Source of the DNA: Tepidanaerobacteraceae bacterium
Lineage (GTDB): Bacteria; Bacillota; Thermosediminibacteria; Thermosediminibacterales; Tepidanaerobacteraceae
Length of the DNA: 35,346 nucleotides
NCBI GenBank assembly: GCA_029982615.1
Contig: JARRBK010000018.1
Span: forward strand, 1 to 35,346
Reading direction: 5' to 3'
The translations under genes and the position numbers were made by a program. Position 1 is the stretch's first letter. The number at the start of each line of letters is the position of its first letter. Of this stretch, positions 1 through 7,279 are shown piece after piece. The notes below the pieces were generated by a model. That model did no database searches, had not been told where the DNA came from, and was given only the letters and a program-made list of their open reading frames with translations.

Positions 1-99
1 CCACTACGAAGCAAATGACTGCATGAAGAGCCGGATGCCTTAATTGGGCACGTCCGGTTCTGTGAGGGGCATGGGCCGCAAGGCCCATGTCTACTCGAC
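1..99 (+). mobile_element. Group II intron, 3' end only (domains V and VI)
   Basis: Positions 28-60 fold as a classic domain V. GAGCCGGA (28-35) pairs with TCCGGTTC (53-60), an upper stem TGCC/GGCA sits above it, and a two-base CG bulge lies on the 3' side. The catalytic AGC triad is at 29-31. Domain VI follows: GAG (64-66) pairs with CTC (94-96), leaving A93 bulged as the likely branch point, and ATGGGCC/GGCCCAT is capped by a GCAA tetraloop. The 3' splice site should be near 99, about 7 bases past the branch A, as is usual. Domains I-IV and any intron-encoded reverse transcriptase would lie upstream, outside the window, so mobility cannot be judged. Strand follows from domain order. Confidence 0.88.
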
Positions 100-112
100 C
101 TGACTTAAAAAA

Positions 113-139
113 TGAGTCAAGGAACCGGCCGCCGTCTCA
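113..139. repeat. REP-like repeat, copy 1 (short or degenerate)
   Basis: The stretch begins TGAGTCAAGGAACCG and ends CCGTCTCA, which matches the core and one arm of the longer repeats near 18153 and 33566. It lies 13 bases after the predicted end of the group II intron. The second arm is reduced. The GGAACCG-type core with TGAGTCA/TGACTCA arms resembles short palindromic repeats seen between genes in many clostridial genomes. A link to a REP-associated tyrosine transposase is inference, as none is in the window. Confidence 0.5.
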
Positions 140-504
140 TCTTTTTACTTACATAATGTATTGACAGGAATATCAATGCTCCGATTGAATCCAGAATTAC
201 ATCTTTTGCAGATGAGCTTCTTCCGGGAACGAAAAATTGATGCCATTCGTCGGATATTGCGTAAAGGGTCGTAAGAACCCATGCCTTATGATATGCGCCG
301 TGGCAGGGATTTATTGCCCGCCGAAAAAGCAGGGCCAGGCAGCCAAAGACCGGAAAATCAAATAAAAATATTCCATGAAATCATGGGGAGCAAAGGGTAA
401 TTTCGGTAGTGCAAATCGGCCCGTCAGGGGAAAATTCAGTGTCACCGGCACATCTGACTGAATACAATATAGTAAGTAGCACGTACAAAAATTAAAATGA
501 AAGA
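140..504. other. Intergenic stretch with no clear gene
   Basis: A short open frame at 176-274 (32 codons, starting MLRLNPELHLLQ and ending RRILRKGS) has no convincing ribosome binding site and may be a gene remnant. A TTGACA at 161-166 has no matching -10 box at the usual distance. Nothing else recognisable was seen. Confidence 0.4.
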
Positions 505-1437
505 GTGAGTGATGCCATGGCCATGCAAACTCTGCTGTCTTCAGGAACGTCATTTGTGTCCGGTGCTTTTGTGAATGTAAATTTTTCGGCAAGCGCGTCT
601 ATGATTGCAGGAATTAGTCCCGTGTACTCGAACTGTATAAGCCTCCTGCAATTTGCAATACCGCCTCTGCCTGTAGCGTCTGTGGACCGGGCTGTACTCA
701 GGCTGTTTGTTATGTATAAGACGGGAATTGAACCCACCCCTGTGGTGGTCAACAGGATAACTTCGGCTTTCGATATGGCAACTGTCACGTATAATGCGAT
801 GCTCACCTTTGCAGCGACAGGTTCCACGGTTAATGTAAACATTAGCGATGTCATGCGTTATGTGGAAATAGATGTAACCGCTCTGGTGAATCAATGGCTG
901 GACGGGACTTATCCCAATTACGGCATGGCTTTGACGATCCCTTCCGGTATCACCGAGGTTCAATTTGGAACAAAAGCCATAAGCGCTGTGTATGAACCAA
1001 AGCTGGTAGTGGAATACTCTGCTGCCCCTGCAATGCTGGCCGGGATTCAGGCACAACTGCAGGGAAGCCCAGGAGCATTGATTGCCGATAATGCCAATGT
1101 GGTTTTTGACACTATCCTTGCCAGCCAGTCCGCCGGCATTAGCTACAACGCTGGTACCGGAGAATTTACGATTTCGGAGCCGGGAAACTACTATATATCG
1201 TGGTGGGTGGTCACCGACGGTTCTGCCGGTCCTGTCAACATGGTATTTTCCATAATGATGGACGCAAGCCCGGTCGTCCTTGGCAATTCTCCCATCGTGA
1301 CGGGCCAGGTAAAAGGCGATGCATTGATTACTGTGGCAGCCGCCCCGGCTGTTGTAAGGCTGGTGAATCAAACAGGAGCAAATGTGGTCTTTGCCAATAC
1401 ACCTGTTCAGGCAAATATCACGATATTCTCTGTGTAA
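505..1437 (+). CDS. DNRLRE-domain protein with C-terminal BclA/C1q-like domain
   Basis: 310 residues from the GTG at 505; the in-frame ATG at 517 is an alternative and neither has a strong Shine-Dalgarno. Residues about 10-170 look like a DNRLRE domain: conserved pattern of AVLRLFV, then YVEIDVTALVNQWLDGTYPNYGM, then a strand with KLVVEYS. Residues about 185-310 resemble the trimeric beta-jelly-roll C-terminal domain of the exosporium protein BclA (NANVVFDTI, GISYNAGTGEFTISEPGNYY). No signal peptide or membrane segment is visible, as is common for proteins assembled on spores inside the mother cell. The role as a spore or cell-surface structural protein is inferred from the domains. A strong terminator follows directly. 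The three small beta-rich paralogues near 22.1-23.6 kb may belong to the same surface class. Confidence 0.75.
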   Translation: MSDAMAMQTLLSSGTSFVSGAFVNVNFSASASMIAGISPVYSNCISLLQFAIPPLPVASVDRAVLRLFVMYKTGIEPTPVVVNRITSAFDMATVTYNAMLTFAATGSTVNVNISDVMRYVEIDVTALVNQWLDGTYPNYGMALTIPSGITEVQFGTKAISAVYEPKLVVEYSAAPAMLAGIQAQLQGSPGALIADNANVVFDTILASQSAGISYNAGTGEFTISEPGNYYISWWVVTDGSAGPVNMVFSIMMDASPVVLGNSPIVTGQVKGDALITVAAAPAVVRLVNQTGANVVFANTPVQANITIFSV

Positions 1438-1440
1438 ATG

Positions 1441-1471
1441 AAAAATCCGCCCCGCGTAAGGGCGGATTTTT
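1441..1471. terminator. Bidirectional intrinsic terminator
   Basis: AAAAATCCGCCC (1441-1452) and GGGCGGATTTTT (1460-1471) form a perfect 12-bp arm pair around a 7-base loop. There is a T run on both strands. It lies 3 bases after the stop of the rightward surface-protein gene and 6 bases past the stop of the small leftward frame at 1478, so it can serve both. Confidence 0.9.
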
Positions 1472-1477
1472 GCCTTG

Positions 1478-1690
1478 CTATTTTATCCTTCCTGCTGCCT
1501 GCTGGGACATGGGTTGCATCCCGTACCATGGCGTCCCCTTCCCATCGTTTGGAAGCCCCGCCTCGATTTTGAGCTCGGGATAGTTTGGGATATCAATGTT
1601 TAGCACATAGGTGTGCATTCGTTGTCCATCCCTGTCATTGAAAATATAGTTGATTTGAACCACTCCTGGAGCGATGGGCCGGGTATTCAT
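1478..1690 (-). CDS. Small hypothetical protein (70 aa)
   Basis: The product (MNTRPIAPGVVQINYIF... ending MSQQAAGRIK) has a normal amino-acid mix and no recognised domain. The frame is open for 21 more codons upstream of the ATG at 1690, encoding a plausible N-terminus (GEFTPTSPIAATPID), but no ATG, GTG or TTG lies there. The only Shine-Dalgarno-like sequence (near 1733-1742) precedes a GTG in another frame. The real start may therefore be an unusual codon, or a single-base frameshift may have damaged the gene. The bidirectional terminator just beyond its stop supports it being a transcribed gene. Function unknown. Confidence 0.4.
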   Translation of the reverse strand: MNTRPIAPGVVQINYIFNDRDGQRMHTYVLNIDIPNYPELKIEAGLPNDGKGTPWYGMQPMSQQAAGRIK

Positions 1691-1823
1691 ATCAATTGGC
1701 GTTGCCGCAATCGGAGATGTCGGCGTGAATTCACCCTCATCTCCCTTTCGCTTTTAATTTCCTGCTTTTTTCTTTTAGTTTATAAAATTAAGGTAAATTA
1801 CAAGTTAAGCGTCCATTAAAGTT

Positions 1824-2063
1824 TTGTTAATTGATGTAATCGATAGTGCGGGAAAGGGGGCGGGGCAGCTTGAAAACCATGCGGTGATTGTGCGTGACGG
1901 AGAAAATGCGGCCGATTATATTCAAAAACAGGGCAGCTCCCGGCTTGGCTCCAGTTCTCAGGAAACCCGCATAGAAATGGGCAAGGACGCGGACCTGGTG
2001 ATATTCGATGAAAATATAAACATATCAATGGTTATGGTTATGGGAAATCTTTTAAAAGGGTAA
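1824..2063 (+). pseudogene. Decayed amidohydrolase fragment (NagA-like C-terminus)
   Basis: A 79-codon frame. Its last third (MGKDADLVIFDENINISMVMVMGNLL) matches the C-terminal strand pair typical of N-acetylglucosamine-6-phosphate deacetylase and related amidohydrolases (GKDADLVIFD, then a short beta strand with a V-x-G turn). The rest does not look like the catalytic barrel, and no metal-binding HxH motif is present. The usual family length is near 380 residues, so this is a remnant, possibly joined to unrelated sequence. The upstream ATG has no clear ribosome binding site. Parent family moderately certain; non-function very likely. Confidence 0.5.
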
Positions 2064-2157
2064 AATTTTGTTGAAAATCATCTTTATGGGTGGTAAGATT
2101 AAGATTATAATATTAAAAGTGTATATATTAAAGATAAAATTTGGGAGGCAGAAAAGA

Positions 2158-3135
2158 TTGGCAAGGGTTTTTGTCACAGGAGGGGCTGGATACATAGGAA
2201 GTCATGTGGTTAAACTTTTGGGGGAAAAGGGCCATGATGTGATGGTTTATGATAACCTTTCCTCCGGGAACGCAAGCTCTGTATTGTGCGGCAGGCTGGT
2301 GAGGGGGGATATACTGGACTTTGAAAAGATGATGGCAGCTATGGAGGAATTTCAGCCGGATGCAGTAATGCATTTTGCAGCCAAAATAGTGGTGCCGGAG
2401 TCGGTAAAAGAACCTTTGAAATATTACGAAAACAACACCTGCGGTGCTGTAAATGTGCTTAAAGCCATGAGGGAGTGCGGAGTGAAGAGTATCATTTTTT
2501 CATCCACGGCTGCGGTTTACGGCGAGCCCGAGAAGATGCCGATCGCGGAGGATGCACCTCTTTGCCCGGTGAATCCCTACGGCCAAAGCAAAGCCGCTGT
2601 GGAAAGAATCCTGCGGGATTGCAGCGTGGCGGGGGACTTGGGGTATGTGGCATTGAGGTATTTCAATGTGGCTGGCGCCGACCCGTCGGGAAAGATAGGG
2701 GAAACCAAGAAGGATGCCACCCATCTGATAACCATGTGCGTTAGAGCTGCTTGCGGAAAAAGGGACAGGCTTTTTGTTTACGGGACAGATTACCCGACCC
2801 CTGATGGCACGTGTATAAGGGACTACATCCATGTAATGGATTTGGCGGATGCCCATGTTCTGGCTCTGAAGTATTTGCTGGAAGGCGGTGCGTCCGATGT
2901 TTTTAACTGCGGTTACGGCCAGGGGTATACGGTGCGTCAAGTGGTGGATGCTGCAAAAAAGGTCACGGGGGTGGATTTTCCTGTGGAGAATGCACCCAGG
3001 AGGCCCGGCGATCCTCCGGAACTGGTGGCAGATTCCGCCAAGATAAAGCAAAAGCTCGGCTGGCAGCCCCGGTATGACGACATAAGTTTTATCATTAAGA
3101 CTGCCTGGGAGTGGGAAAAGAAAATAAATTTATAA
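2158..3135 (+). CDS. galE: UDP-glucose 4-epimerase
   Basis: Interconverts UDP-glucose and UDP-galactose in the cytoplasm, for Leloir metabolism and surface polysaccharide precursors. From the TTG at 2158 the product is 325 residues, the normal GalE length. This start is preferred because GGGAGG lies 9 bases upstream (2143-2148); a longer in-frame start at 2068 would add 30 hydrophobic/basic residues that GalE proteins lack. Visible motifs are the Rossmann glycine motif GGAGYIG (8-14), the catalytic serine region FSSTAAVYG (114-122) and the YGQSK catalytic pair (Y141, K145), followed by RYFNVAGADPSG and the CIRDYIHVMDLADAH segment. galU lies about 10 kb away on the same strand, and the two enzymes act on the same nucleotide sugar pool. 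A 7-bp hairpin follows the stop. Confidence 0.95.
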   Translation: MARVFVTGGAGYIGSHVVKLLGEKGHDVMVYDNLSSGNASSVLCGRLVRGDILDFEKMMAAMEEFQPDAVMHFAAKIVVPESVKEPLKYYENNTCGAVNVLKAMRECGVKSIIFSSTAAVYGEPEKMPIAEDAPLCPVNPYGQSKAAVERILRDCSVAGDLGYVALRYFNVAGADPSGKIGETKKDATHLITMCVRAACGKRDRLFVYGTDYPTPDGTCIRDYIHVMDLADAHVLALKYLLEGGASDVFNCGYGQGYTVRQVVDAAKKVTGVDFPVENAPRRPGDPPELVADSAKIKQKLGWQPRYDDISFIIKTAWEWEKKINL

Positions 3136-3138
3136 CGG

Positions 3139-3163
3139 CCCTGCCGCAGTGCATCAGGCAGGG
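3139..3163 (+). terminator. Hairpin after galE, possible weak terminator or attenuator
   Basis: CCCTGCC (3139-3145) pairs with GGCAGGG (3157-3163) around an 11-base loop, just after the galE stop at 3135. It is followed by AATTTAT rather than a solid T run, so it may only attenuate transcription into the small downstream frame. Confidence 0.5.
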
Positions 3164-3186
3164 AATTTATACGGCTCATCAGTGTA

Positions 3187-3429
3187 ATGTACGGCGTAGA
3201 TTTGGATGCGGATGATAACGAAGTCGACATTGAAAAATTGGCAGAAATAATTTTACAGGCATGGGAAGAGGAGGAACAAGTTTTTACAAAGAGTTCAGAA
3301 GAACTAATGGAAACCATTGGAAAAATACTAAGGAACAAGCCCGGAATGAAAAGTGTCAGAATTCCCGGTTTCATGCTGACAGAAATGGATATTGATGCAG
3401 GCGATGATGAGATGGAAGCCATAATGTAA
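3187..3429 (+). CDS. Small acidic hypothetical protein (80 aa)
   Basis: Unrecognised. The product is strongly acidic, with runs such as LDADDNEVDIEKL, AWEEEE and a C-terminus ending in GDDEMEAIM. It is predicted to be helical in the middle, with no signal peptide or membrane segment. It lies 51 bases after galE, past a hairpin. No good Shine-Dalgarno precedes the ATG. The frame stays open upstream (encoding GREFIRLISV directly before the Met), so the true start could be earlier or the gene could be a fragment. The reading frame continues in normal codon use to its stop. Confidence 0.45.
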   Translation: MYGVDLDADDNEVDIEKLAEIILQAWEEEEQVFTKSSEELMETIGKILRNKPGMKSVRIPGFMLTEMDIDAGDDEMEAIM

Positions 3430-3482
3430 TGCGTGGTGGGCTTTCTTTTTGTTTATAAAAGATGCATATTGACGGGCTGTTT

Positions 3483-4325
3483 TTACGTTACAATTTTTGG
3501 ATATAAAATCGCGGCTATGATTTGAATAATAACGCTTACGGATATTATAACCAGCCAGTCAAAAGCTGCACCCGGCACGCTTCCGTTTATAAGATATCCC
3601 CTCAAAAGCTCCACAATATAGCTCAAGGGGTTTATGCGGGCAAGTATCTGCAGCCAGTAGGGCATTATGGAAATAGGATATATGGCGTTGCTGGCGAAAA
3701 ACAGCGGCATGGTTATCACCTGTCCTATCCCCATAAACCTCTCCCTGCTTTTTACTATAGCTGCCAGGGCCATGGACAGCGATGAAAATATGATGGCGCC
3801 GAATATTATCGTGATTATGCTCATGAATATGCCGTATATGCTCCAGCGAAAGTTTATATCCATAAGTAGCGAAAGCAGCAGGATGATTATGACCTGGCTT
3901 ACGGCTCTGACCCCTGCGCCGAAAGCTTTGCCCGTTACAAATGCGGGCCGCGGCACCGGCATGGCGATGAGTTTTTGAAGTATTCCCTGGTCCTTGTCCC
4001 ATATTATGCTCAGGCCGTAAAATATGGAAATGAACATCATGGACTGAGCCACTATTCCGGGGGCCATAAATGTCTGGTAATTTACGCTGCCCGTGGGTAT
4101 GGCGCGCACCCGGGAAAGCGCTTGGCCGAATACCACCAGCCATAAGACCGGTTGGACGGCGCGGGTGAAAAGCTCCGTAGGGTCATGCCTCAATTTTCTT
4201 ATTTCCATTTCGGCGATTGTAAAAGAGTTGGCCAAATATGCTGCAAAGGAGGATAATGGGGATGGGTTGAATTTTTCAATCTCAGCTGAAGCGCTGGATG
4301 CGCTTCCTAATCTGTCGCATTTCAC
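3483..4325 (-). CDS. ABC-2 type transporter permease
   Basis: Membrane subunit of an ABC-2 exporter (DrrB/NodJ class). From the GTG at 4325 it has 280 residues. That start is chosen because GGAGGG lies about 7 bases upstream; it overlaps the end of the ATPase gene by 44 bases, which suggests translational coupling. The N-terminus is cytoplasmic (EMEIRKLRHDPTELFTRAVQP). About six hydrophobic segments follow, from VLWLVVFGQAL to a last one near the C-terminus (WLVIISVSVIIQIIAAIL), with the family-typical MPLFFASNAIYPISIMP loop and INPLSYIVELLRG. Together with the upstream ATPase it should export a drug, lipid or peptide; the substrate cannot be read from the sequence. The preceding MarR gene suggests induction by a toxic small molecule. 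Confidence 0.93.
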   Translation of the reverse strand: MKCDRLGSASSASAEIEKFNPSPLSSFAAYLANSFTIAEMEIRKLRHDPTELFTRAVQPVLWLVVFGQALSRVRAIPTGSVNYQTFMAPGIVAQSMMFISIFYGLSIIWDKDQGILQKLIAMPVPRPAFVTGKAFGAGVRAVSQVIIILLLSLLMDINFRWSIYGIFMSIITIIFGAIIFSSLSMALAAIVKSRERFMGIGQVITMPLFFASNAIYPISIMPYWLQILARINPLSYIVELLRGYLINGSVPGAAFDWLVIISVSVIIQIIAAILYPKIVT

Positions 4326-5082
4326 TGAAATTCCCTCCAGTTTCCAGTTGATTACCCGTAAAGAATACAAAAACATCCTCAAGCGTGGCATCTTTGTTGC
4401 CTGTCATGGCCTTTAACTCATTGGGGGTGCCCTGAGCTGCTATTTGGCCGCAGTTCATGATGGCGACCCTGTGGCAGATGGCCTCGGCTTCCTCCATGTA
4501 ATGCGTGGTTATCAATATCGTAAGGCCGGTTTCCTTTCGCAACAGGTCGAGCACTTCCCATACATTGTGCCTTGCGACGGGGTCAAGGCCCACTGTGGGC
4601 TCGTCGAGAATCAATATACCCGGGCGGTGGATTATTGCCTGCCCGATCTCGAGCCGCCTCACCATGCCGCCTGAGTATCCCTTTACCAGCCGGTTGGCCG
4701 CGTCCTTCAAATTCAATATATTAAGCACATAATCAATTCTTTCTTTTCGTTCTTTCGCTGGAAGCCGCAAAAGTTTTGCAATAAATAATAAGTTTTCGTA
4801 TCCGGTCAAGGTGGAGTCGGCTGAAAGCGCCTGCGGAACATATCCTATAAATCTTCGCACTAAAGCACCGTGCCTTTTTGTGTCTATGCCCGCTATTTTG
4901 ATTTGTCCGGATGTCGGAGGTAAAAGCGTGGTTATCATGCGGATGGTGGTGGTTTTGCCGGCGCCGTTGGGGCCTAAGAGGCCGAACACCTCTCCCTCAT
5001 TTATGCTGAAACTGATGCAGTTTACGGCGTTATAATCGCCGAAGCGCTTAATTAAATTTGTTACTTCTATGGAATACGGCAT
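4282..5082 (-). CDS. ABC transporter ATP-binding protein (DrrA-like)
   Basis: ATPase partner of the downstream ABC-2 permease. The ATG at 5082 follows GGAGGG by 5 bases and gives 266 residues. Motifs are Walker A GPNGAGKTT near residues 38-46, a Q-loop region (GYVPQALSADSTLTGYENL), the ABC signature YSGGMVRRLEIGQAI, Walker B (ILILDEPTVGLD) and the switch histidine in ITTHYMEEAEAICHRVAIM. The C-terminus (GNKDATLEDVFVFFTGN) is typical of daunorubicin-resistance type ATPases. It begins 16 bases after the marR stop, which makes a three-gene operon. Confidence 0.95.
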   Translation of the reverse strand: MPYSIEVTNLIKRFGDYNAVNCISFSINEGEVFGLLGPNGAGKTTTIRMITTLLPPTSGQIKIAGIDTKRHGALVRRFIGYVPQALSADSTLTGYENLLFIAKLLRLPAKERKERIDYVLNILNLKDAANRLVKGYSGGMVRRLEIGQAIIHRPGILILDEPTVGLDPVARHNVWEVLDLLRKETGLTILITTHYMEEAEAICHRVAIMNCGQIAAQGTPNELKAMTGNKDATLEDVFVFFTGNQLETGGNFSEMRQIRKRIQRFS

Positions 5083-5098
5083 AAAGACCCTCCTTGCA

Positions 5099-5545
5099 TC
5101 AGGGCAATTCATCTTTTGTTTTTTTGATTCGATTTAAAATCATTCTCAAGTCATCATTTATTTGTTCTATATTTACTTTTTCAAAATTCTTCAGCGAGTT
5201 TTCGAATATGGATATGCGGTATTGCAGAATCTCCTTCAATAATCTGTGCCCTTCGGGGGTTAAAGCTAGATAGACCAGGCGCCTGTCGGCATCGTCCCGC
5301 CATCTTTTTACGAGATTATCTTCCACAAGGTTGTCTATAAGGCCCGTCAGCGTAGCGGGCGCCAGCAACAACTGCTTTTGCAAATCTTTCATGGTGATGG
5401 GCTTGTCAAGAGAGAGTTTGTTCATTACCCAGAACCTCGACATGGTGATGCCTTTTTCATTTAGGAAGCAGCGGGTATATAGATTTATCTGATGGTTTAT
5501 TTCCCTCAAAAGCATCTCCAAATCCGCCAATTTTTCCATATTCAT
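5099..5545 (-). CDS. MarR-family transcriptional regulator
   Basis: 148 residues, the usual MarR length. The winged helix-turn-helix covers roughly residues 35-105 (MSRFWVMNKLSL, MKDLQKQLLLAPATLTGLIDNLVEDNLVKR, then the wing DDADRRLVYLALTPEGHRLL), flanked by dimerisation helices. It starts at the ATG at 5545 with an AGGGAGG site upstream. It is first in the marR-ATPase-permease operon. MarR proteins typically repress their own operon and are released by a ligand that the pump exports. An inverted repeat over the -35 box (5598-5622) is a candidate operator. Ligand unknown. Confidence 0.94.
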   Translation of the reverse strand: MNMEKLADLEMLLREINHQINLYTRCFLNEKGITMSRFWVMNKLSLDKPITMKDLQKQLLLAPATLTGLIDNLVEDNLVKRWRDDADRRLVYLALTPEGHRLLKEILQYRISIFENSLKNFEKVNIEQINDDLRMILNRIKKTKDELP

Positions 5546-5582
5546 AAAGTTAGCCTCCCTAAAATTACGGCTTACGAAATAA

Positions 5583-5611
5583 AATATATTATATTATCCT
5601 TTTGATGTCAA
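5583..5611 (-). promoter_or_regulatory. Sigma-A promoter of the marR-ABC operon
   Basis: On the minus strand TTGACA (5606-5611) is separated by 17 bases from TATATT (5583-5588). This is a near-consensus promoter, about 37 bases ahead of the marR start codon. Confidence 0.8.
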
Positions 5612-5622
5612 GGTGTAAAAGG
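5598..5622. promoter_or_regulatory. Candidate MarR operator (inverted repeat over the -35 box)
   Basis: CCTTTT (5598-5603) and AAAAGG (5617-5622) are inverted copies 13 bases apart that straddle the -35 element. Centre-to-centre spacing of 19 bases is roughly two helical turns, which fits a dimeric repressor. Binding by the adjacent MarR protein is inference. Confidence 0.4.
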
Positions 5623-5708
5623 TTATTTGAAATTAAATAACATGAATTAATAATGTGGGGATTTTAATGAGTGTAAAGCCGAAATTTTATAAGCCGGTAA
5701 ATTAAATC

Positions 5709-5750
5709 AAAAGAGTGCCATCCAGGGATTATCCCTGAAGCACTCTTTTT
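5709..5750. terminator. Intrinsic terminator
   Basis: AAAAGAGTGC (5709-5718) pairs with GCACTCTTTT (5740-5749), with a nested CAGGGAT/ATCCCTG stem inside. There are T runs on both strands. It sits past the 3' end of the leftward secreted-repeat gene and upstream of marR, so it likely insulates the two leftward units. Confidence 0.85.
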
Positions 5751-5852
5751 CAGGAGGGAAATGTGAGTCTTTCTTCTCAAAAACATTATCTTTTTATTAT
5801 TTGATCGGGTGCAAAACTTAGCCTGCTGTATTATGTTTATTGCATTGTATTT

Positions 5853-7028
5853 TTATTCATCAGACCCCTTTTCTGCCCCCTGTTGCGATCCGCCTCCGCG
5901 CCTTGCCTGGAACAGTGCTTTTGCCACTGCATCGGCCTGTTCCTGTGTCAGCGTGCCATTATCCACAAGCTCCTGCAGGGGATCGGCGACTGTGCCTTTT
6001 TCGGACTTGGAATTTTTCTTTTCTTCAAAGTAAGCTTTGCGCTCATCTTCGGTCATGTTTTTAATCTTTTCCATTTCGGCCTGGCGGGCTTCTTCCTGTT
6101 CATTCAAATATGCCAGTATTTTTTCTTTCTGCTCTTGGGTTATGGTTCCTGCGGAAACCAGGCTGTCCAGCTGACTTTCAATTTCTTCCTGCCGCTTTGC
6201 CTGCGCCTCTTCCATCTTTGCTTTCATTTGCTGCTGATAGTATTCGTTTATGGCATCAGCTTCGTCCTGTGTCAATATGCCAGCTTCAACCAATCCCTGC
6301 ATGGGATCCGGCTTTGCTGTCGAATTTGATTCTTTCTTTTGTTCAAAGTAAGCCTTGCGCTCATCTTCGGTCATGTTTTTAATCTTTTCCATTTCGGCTT
6401 TGCGTTCTTCTTCCTGAGTTTTATAATACTCCATTATTTTTTCTTCCTGATCCTGGGTTATCAATCCCTGGCTGACGAGGTTATCCAGCCGCTCTTTTTG
6501 CTGTGCCTCGCGCTTTGCCTGGGCCTGTTCTTCAAGATACGCTTTTATGGAGTCAGCCTGCTCTTGCGTCAGTATACCGGCTTCGACCATTTCAGACATA
6601 AAATCTTTTTTGCCATCGGTCCCGGAAGCTTTCTTTTGTTCAAAGTAAGCCTTACGCTCATCTTCCGTCATGTCTTTCAACTTTTCCATTTCGGCTTTTC
6701 TCTCTGAAGCTTTTTCTTCCATATAGGCAGTCATTTTATCTGCAGTTTCCTGTGTGATGATACCCTGTTCCACAAGGGTTTTTAGGATGTCCTCCATATT
6801 GTCTTTGACTTCAGCTTTGCCTCCTGGTTCCATAAGGCCGAGCATCCCAATGCCCATAGGCCCGCCTCCTCTGCCGCTGCGCATCATTTTGTCATCTGTC
6901 TGGATTGCAGGCTTTTCTGCTCCGGAAGATGCGGTAGTGCTGCTGTCTGCAAAGACTGCACCTCCAGCGGTGAGCAGCATGCCGCCGATTAAAGCTGAAC
7001 CAAGAATCACCTTTAATTTTTGATTCAT
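5853..7028 (-). CDS. Secreted helical-repeat protein (DUF2680/YckD-like repeats)
   Basis: 391 residues from the ATG at 7028 (AAAGGGG upstream). Residues 1-28 are a Sec signal peptide ending in a VFA-D type cleavage site. A Gly/Met-rich linker (about 50-70) follows, then repeats: six units of the form 'GxLTQEQADxI' at about 89-100, 151-162, 188-198, 250-261, 294-304 and 358-369, and three long units AEMEKIKNMTEDERKAYFE at about 112-130, 211-229 and 318-336. The repeats are also nearly identical at DNA level, so they arose by internal duplication. The Glu/Lys-rich helices and the 'LVxxGILTQEQAD' pattern resemble DUF2680. It lies divergent from a two-component system, so it may be its target or its periplasm-side partner, by position only. 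Function unknown; extracellular or cell-wall location inferred from the signal peptide. Confidence 0.85.
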   Translation of the reverse strand: MNQKLKVILGSALIGGMLLTAGGAVFADSSTTASSGAEKPAIQTDDKMMRSGRGGGPMGIGMLGLMEPGGKAEVKDNMEDILKTLVEQGIITQETADKMTAYMEEKASERKAEMEKLKDMTEDERKAYFEQKKASGTDGKKDFMSEMVEAGILTQEQADSIKAYLEEQAQAKREAQQKERLDNLVSQGLITQDQEEKIMEYYKTQEEERKAEMEKIKNMTEDERKAYFEQKKESNSTAKPDPMQGLVEAGILTQDEADAINEYYQQQMKAKMEEAQAKRQEEIESQLDSLVSAGTITQEQKEKILAYLNEQEEARQAEMEKIKNMTEDERKAYFEEKKNSKSEKGTVADPLQELVDNGTLTQEQADAVAKALFQARRGGGSQQGAEKGSDE

Positions 7029-7207
7029 GAATACTACCCCTTTCGTGTAAGATATTTTATTTTACGGTTTTATTGTAACCATGATTTTTCACAAAGCAGT
7101 ATCAAAAATGTCACGAAATTATGTGATTTTTGTTAAAAAATTGTGAACATCGCAAACCGGGAATTTTTGAGTCAAGGCGTTGCCAACGGGATTCGATTAA
7201 ATCAATC

Positions 7208-7235
7208 TGGACTGGGAGGACAAATGTGGTATAAT
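7208..7235 (+). promoter_or_regulatory. Promoter of the two-component operon (extended -10)
   Basis: TATAAT at 7230-7235 is preceded by TG one base upstream (7227-7228), an extended -10. A partial -35 TGGACT lies at 7208-7213. The start codon of the response regulator is about 45 bases downstream. The rest of the 250-base divergent gap is AT-rich and holds no gene. Confidence 0.7.
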
Positions 7236-7279
7236 GGTTATGCAAAAATAGCGGTATATGGATATCGGGGTGATACCGG

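Noticed and set aside
161-189. Promoter at TTGACA 161-166
   Set aside because: The sequence 17 bases downstream (ATTGAA) is a poor -10 box and no gene starts nearby.
550-1371. Long leftward open frame opposite the DNRLRE gene
   Set aside because: Composition rich in His, Cys and Arg, no ribosome binding site, and an exact shadow of a well-supported rightward gene.
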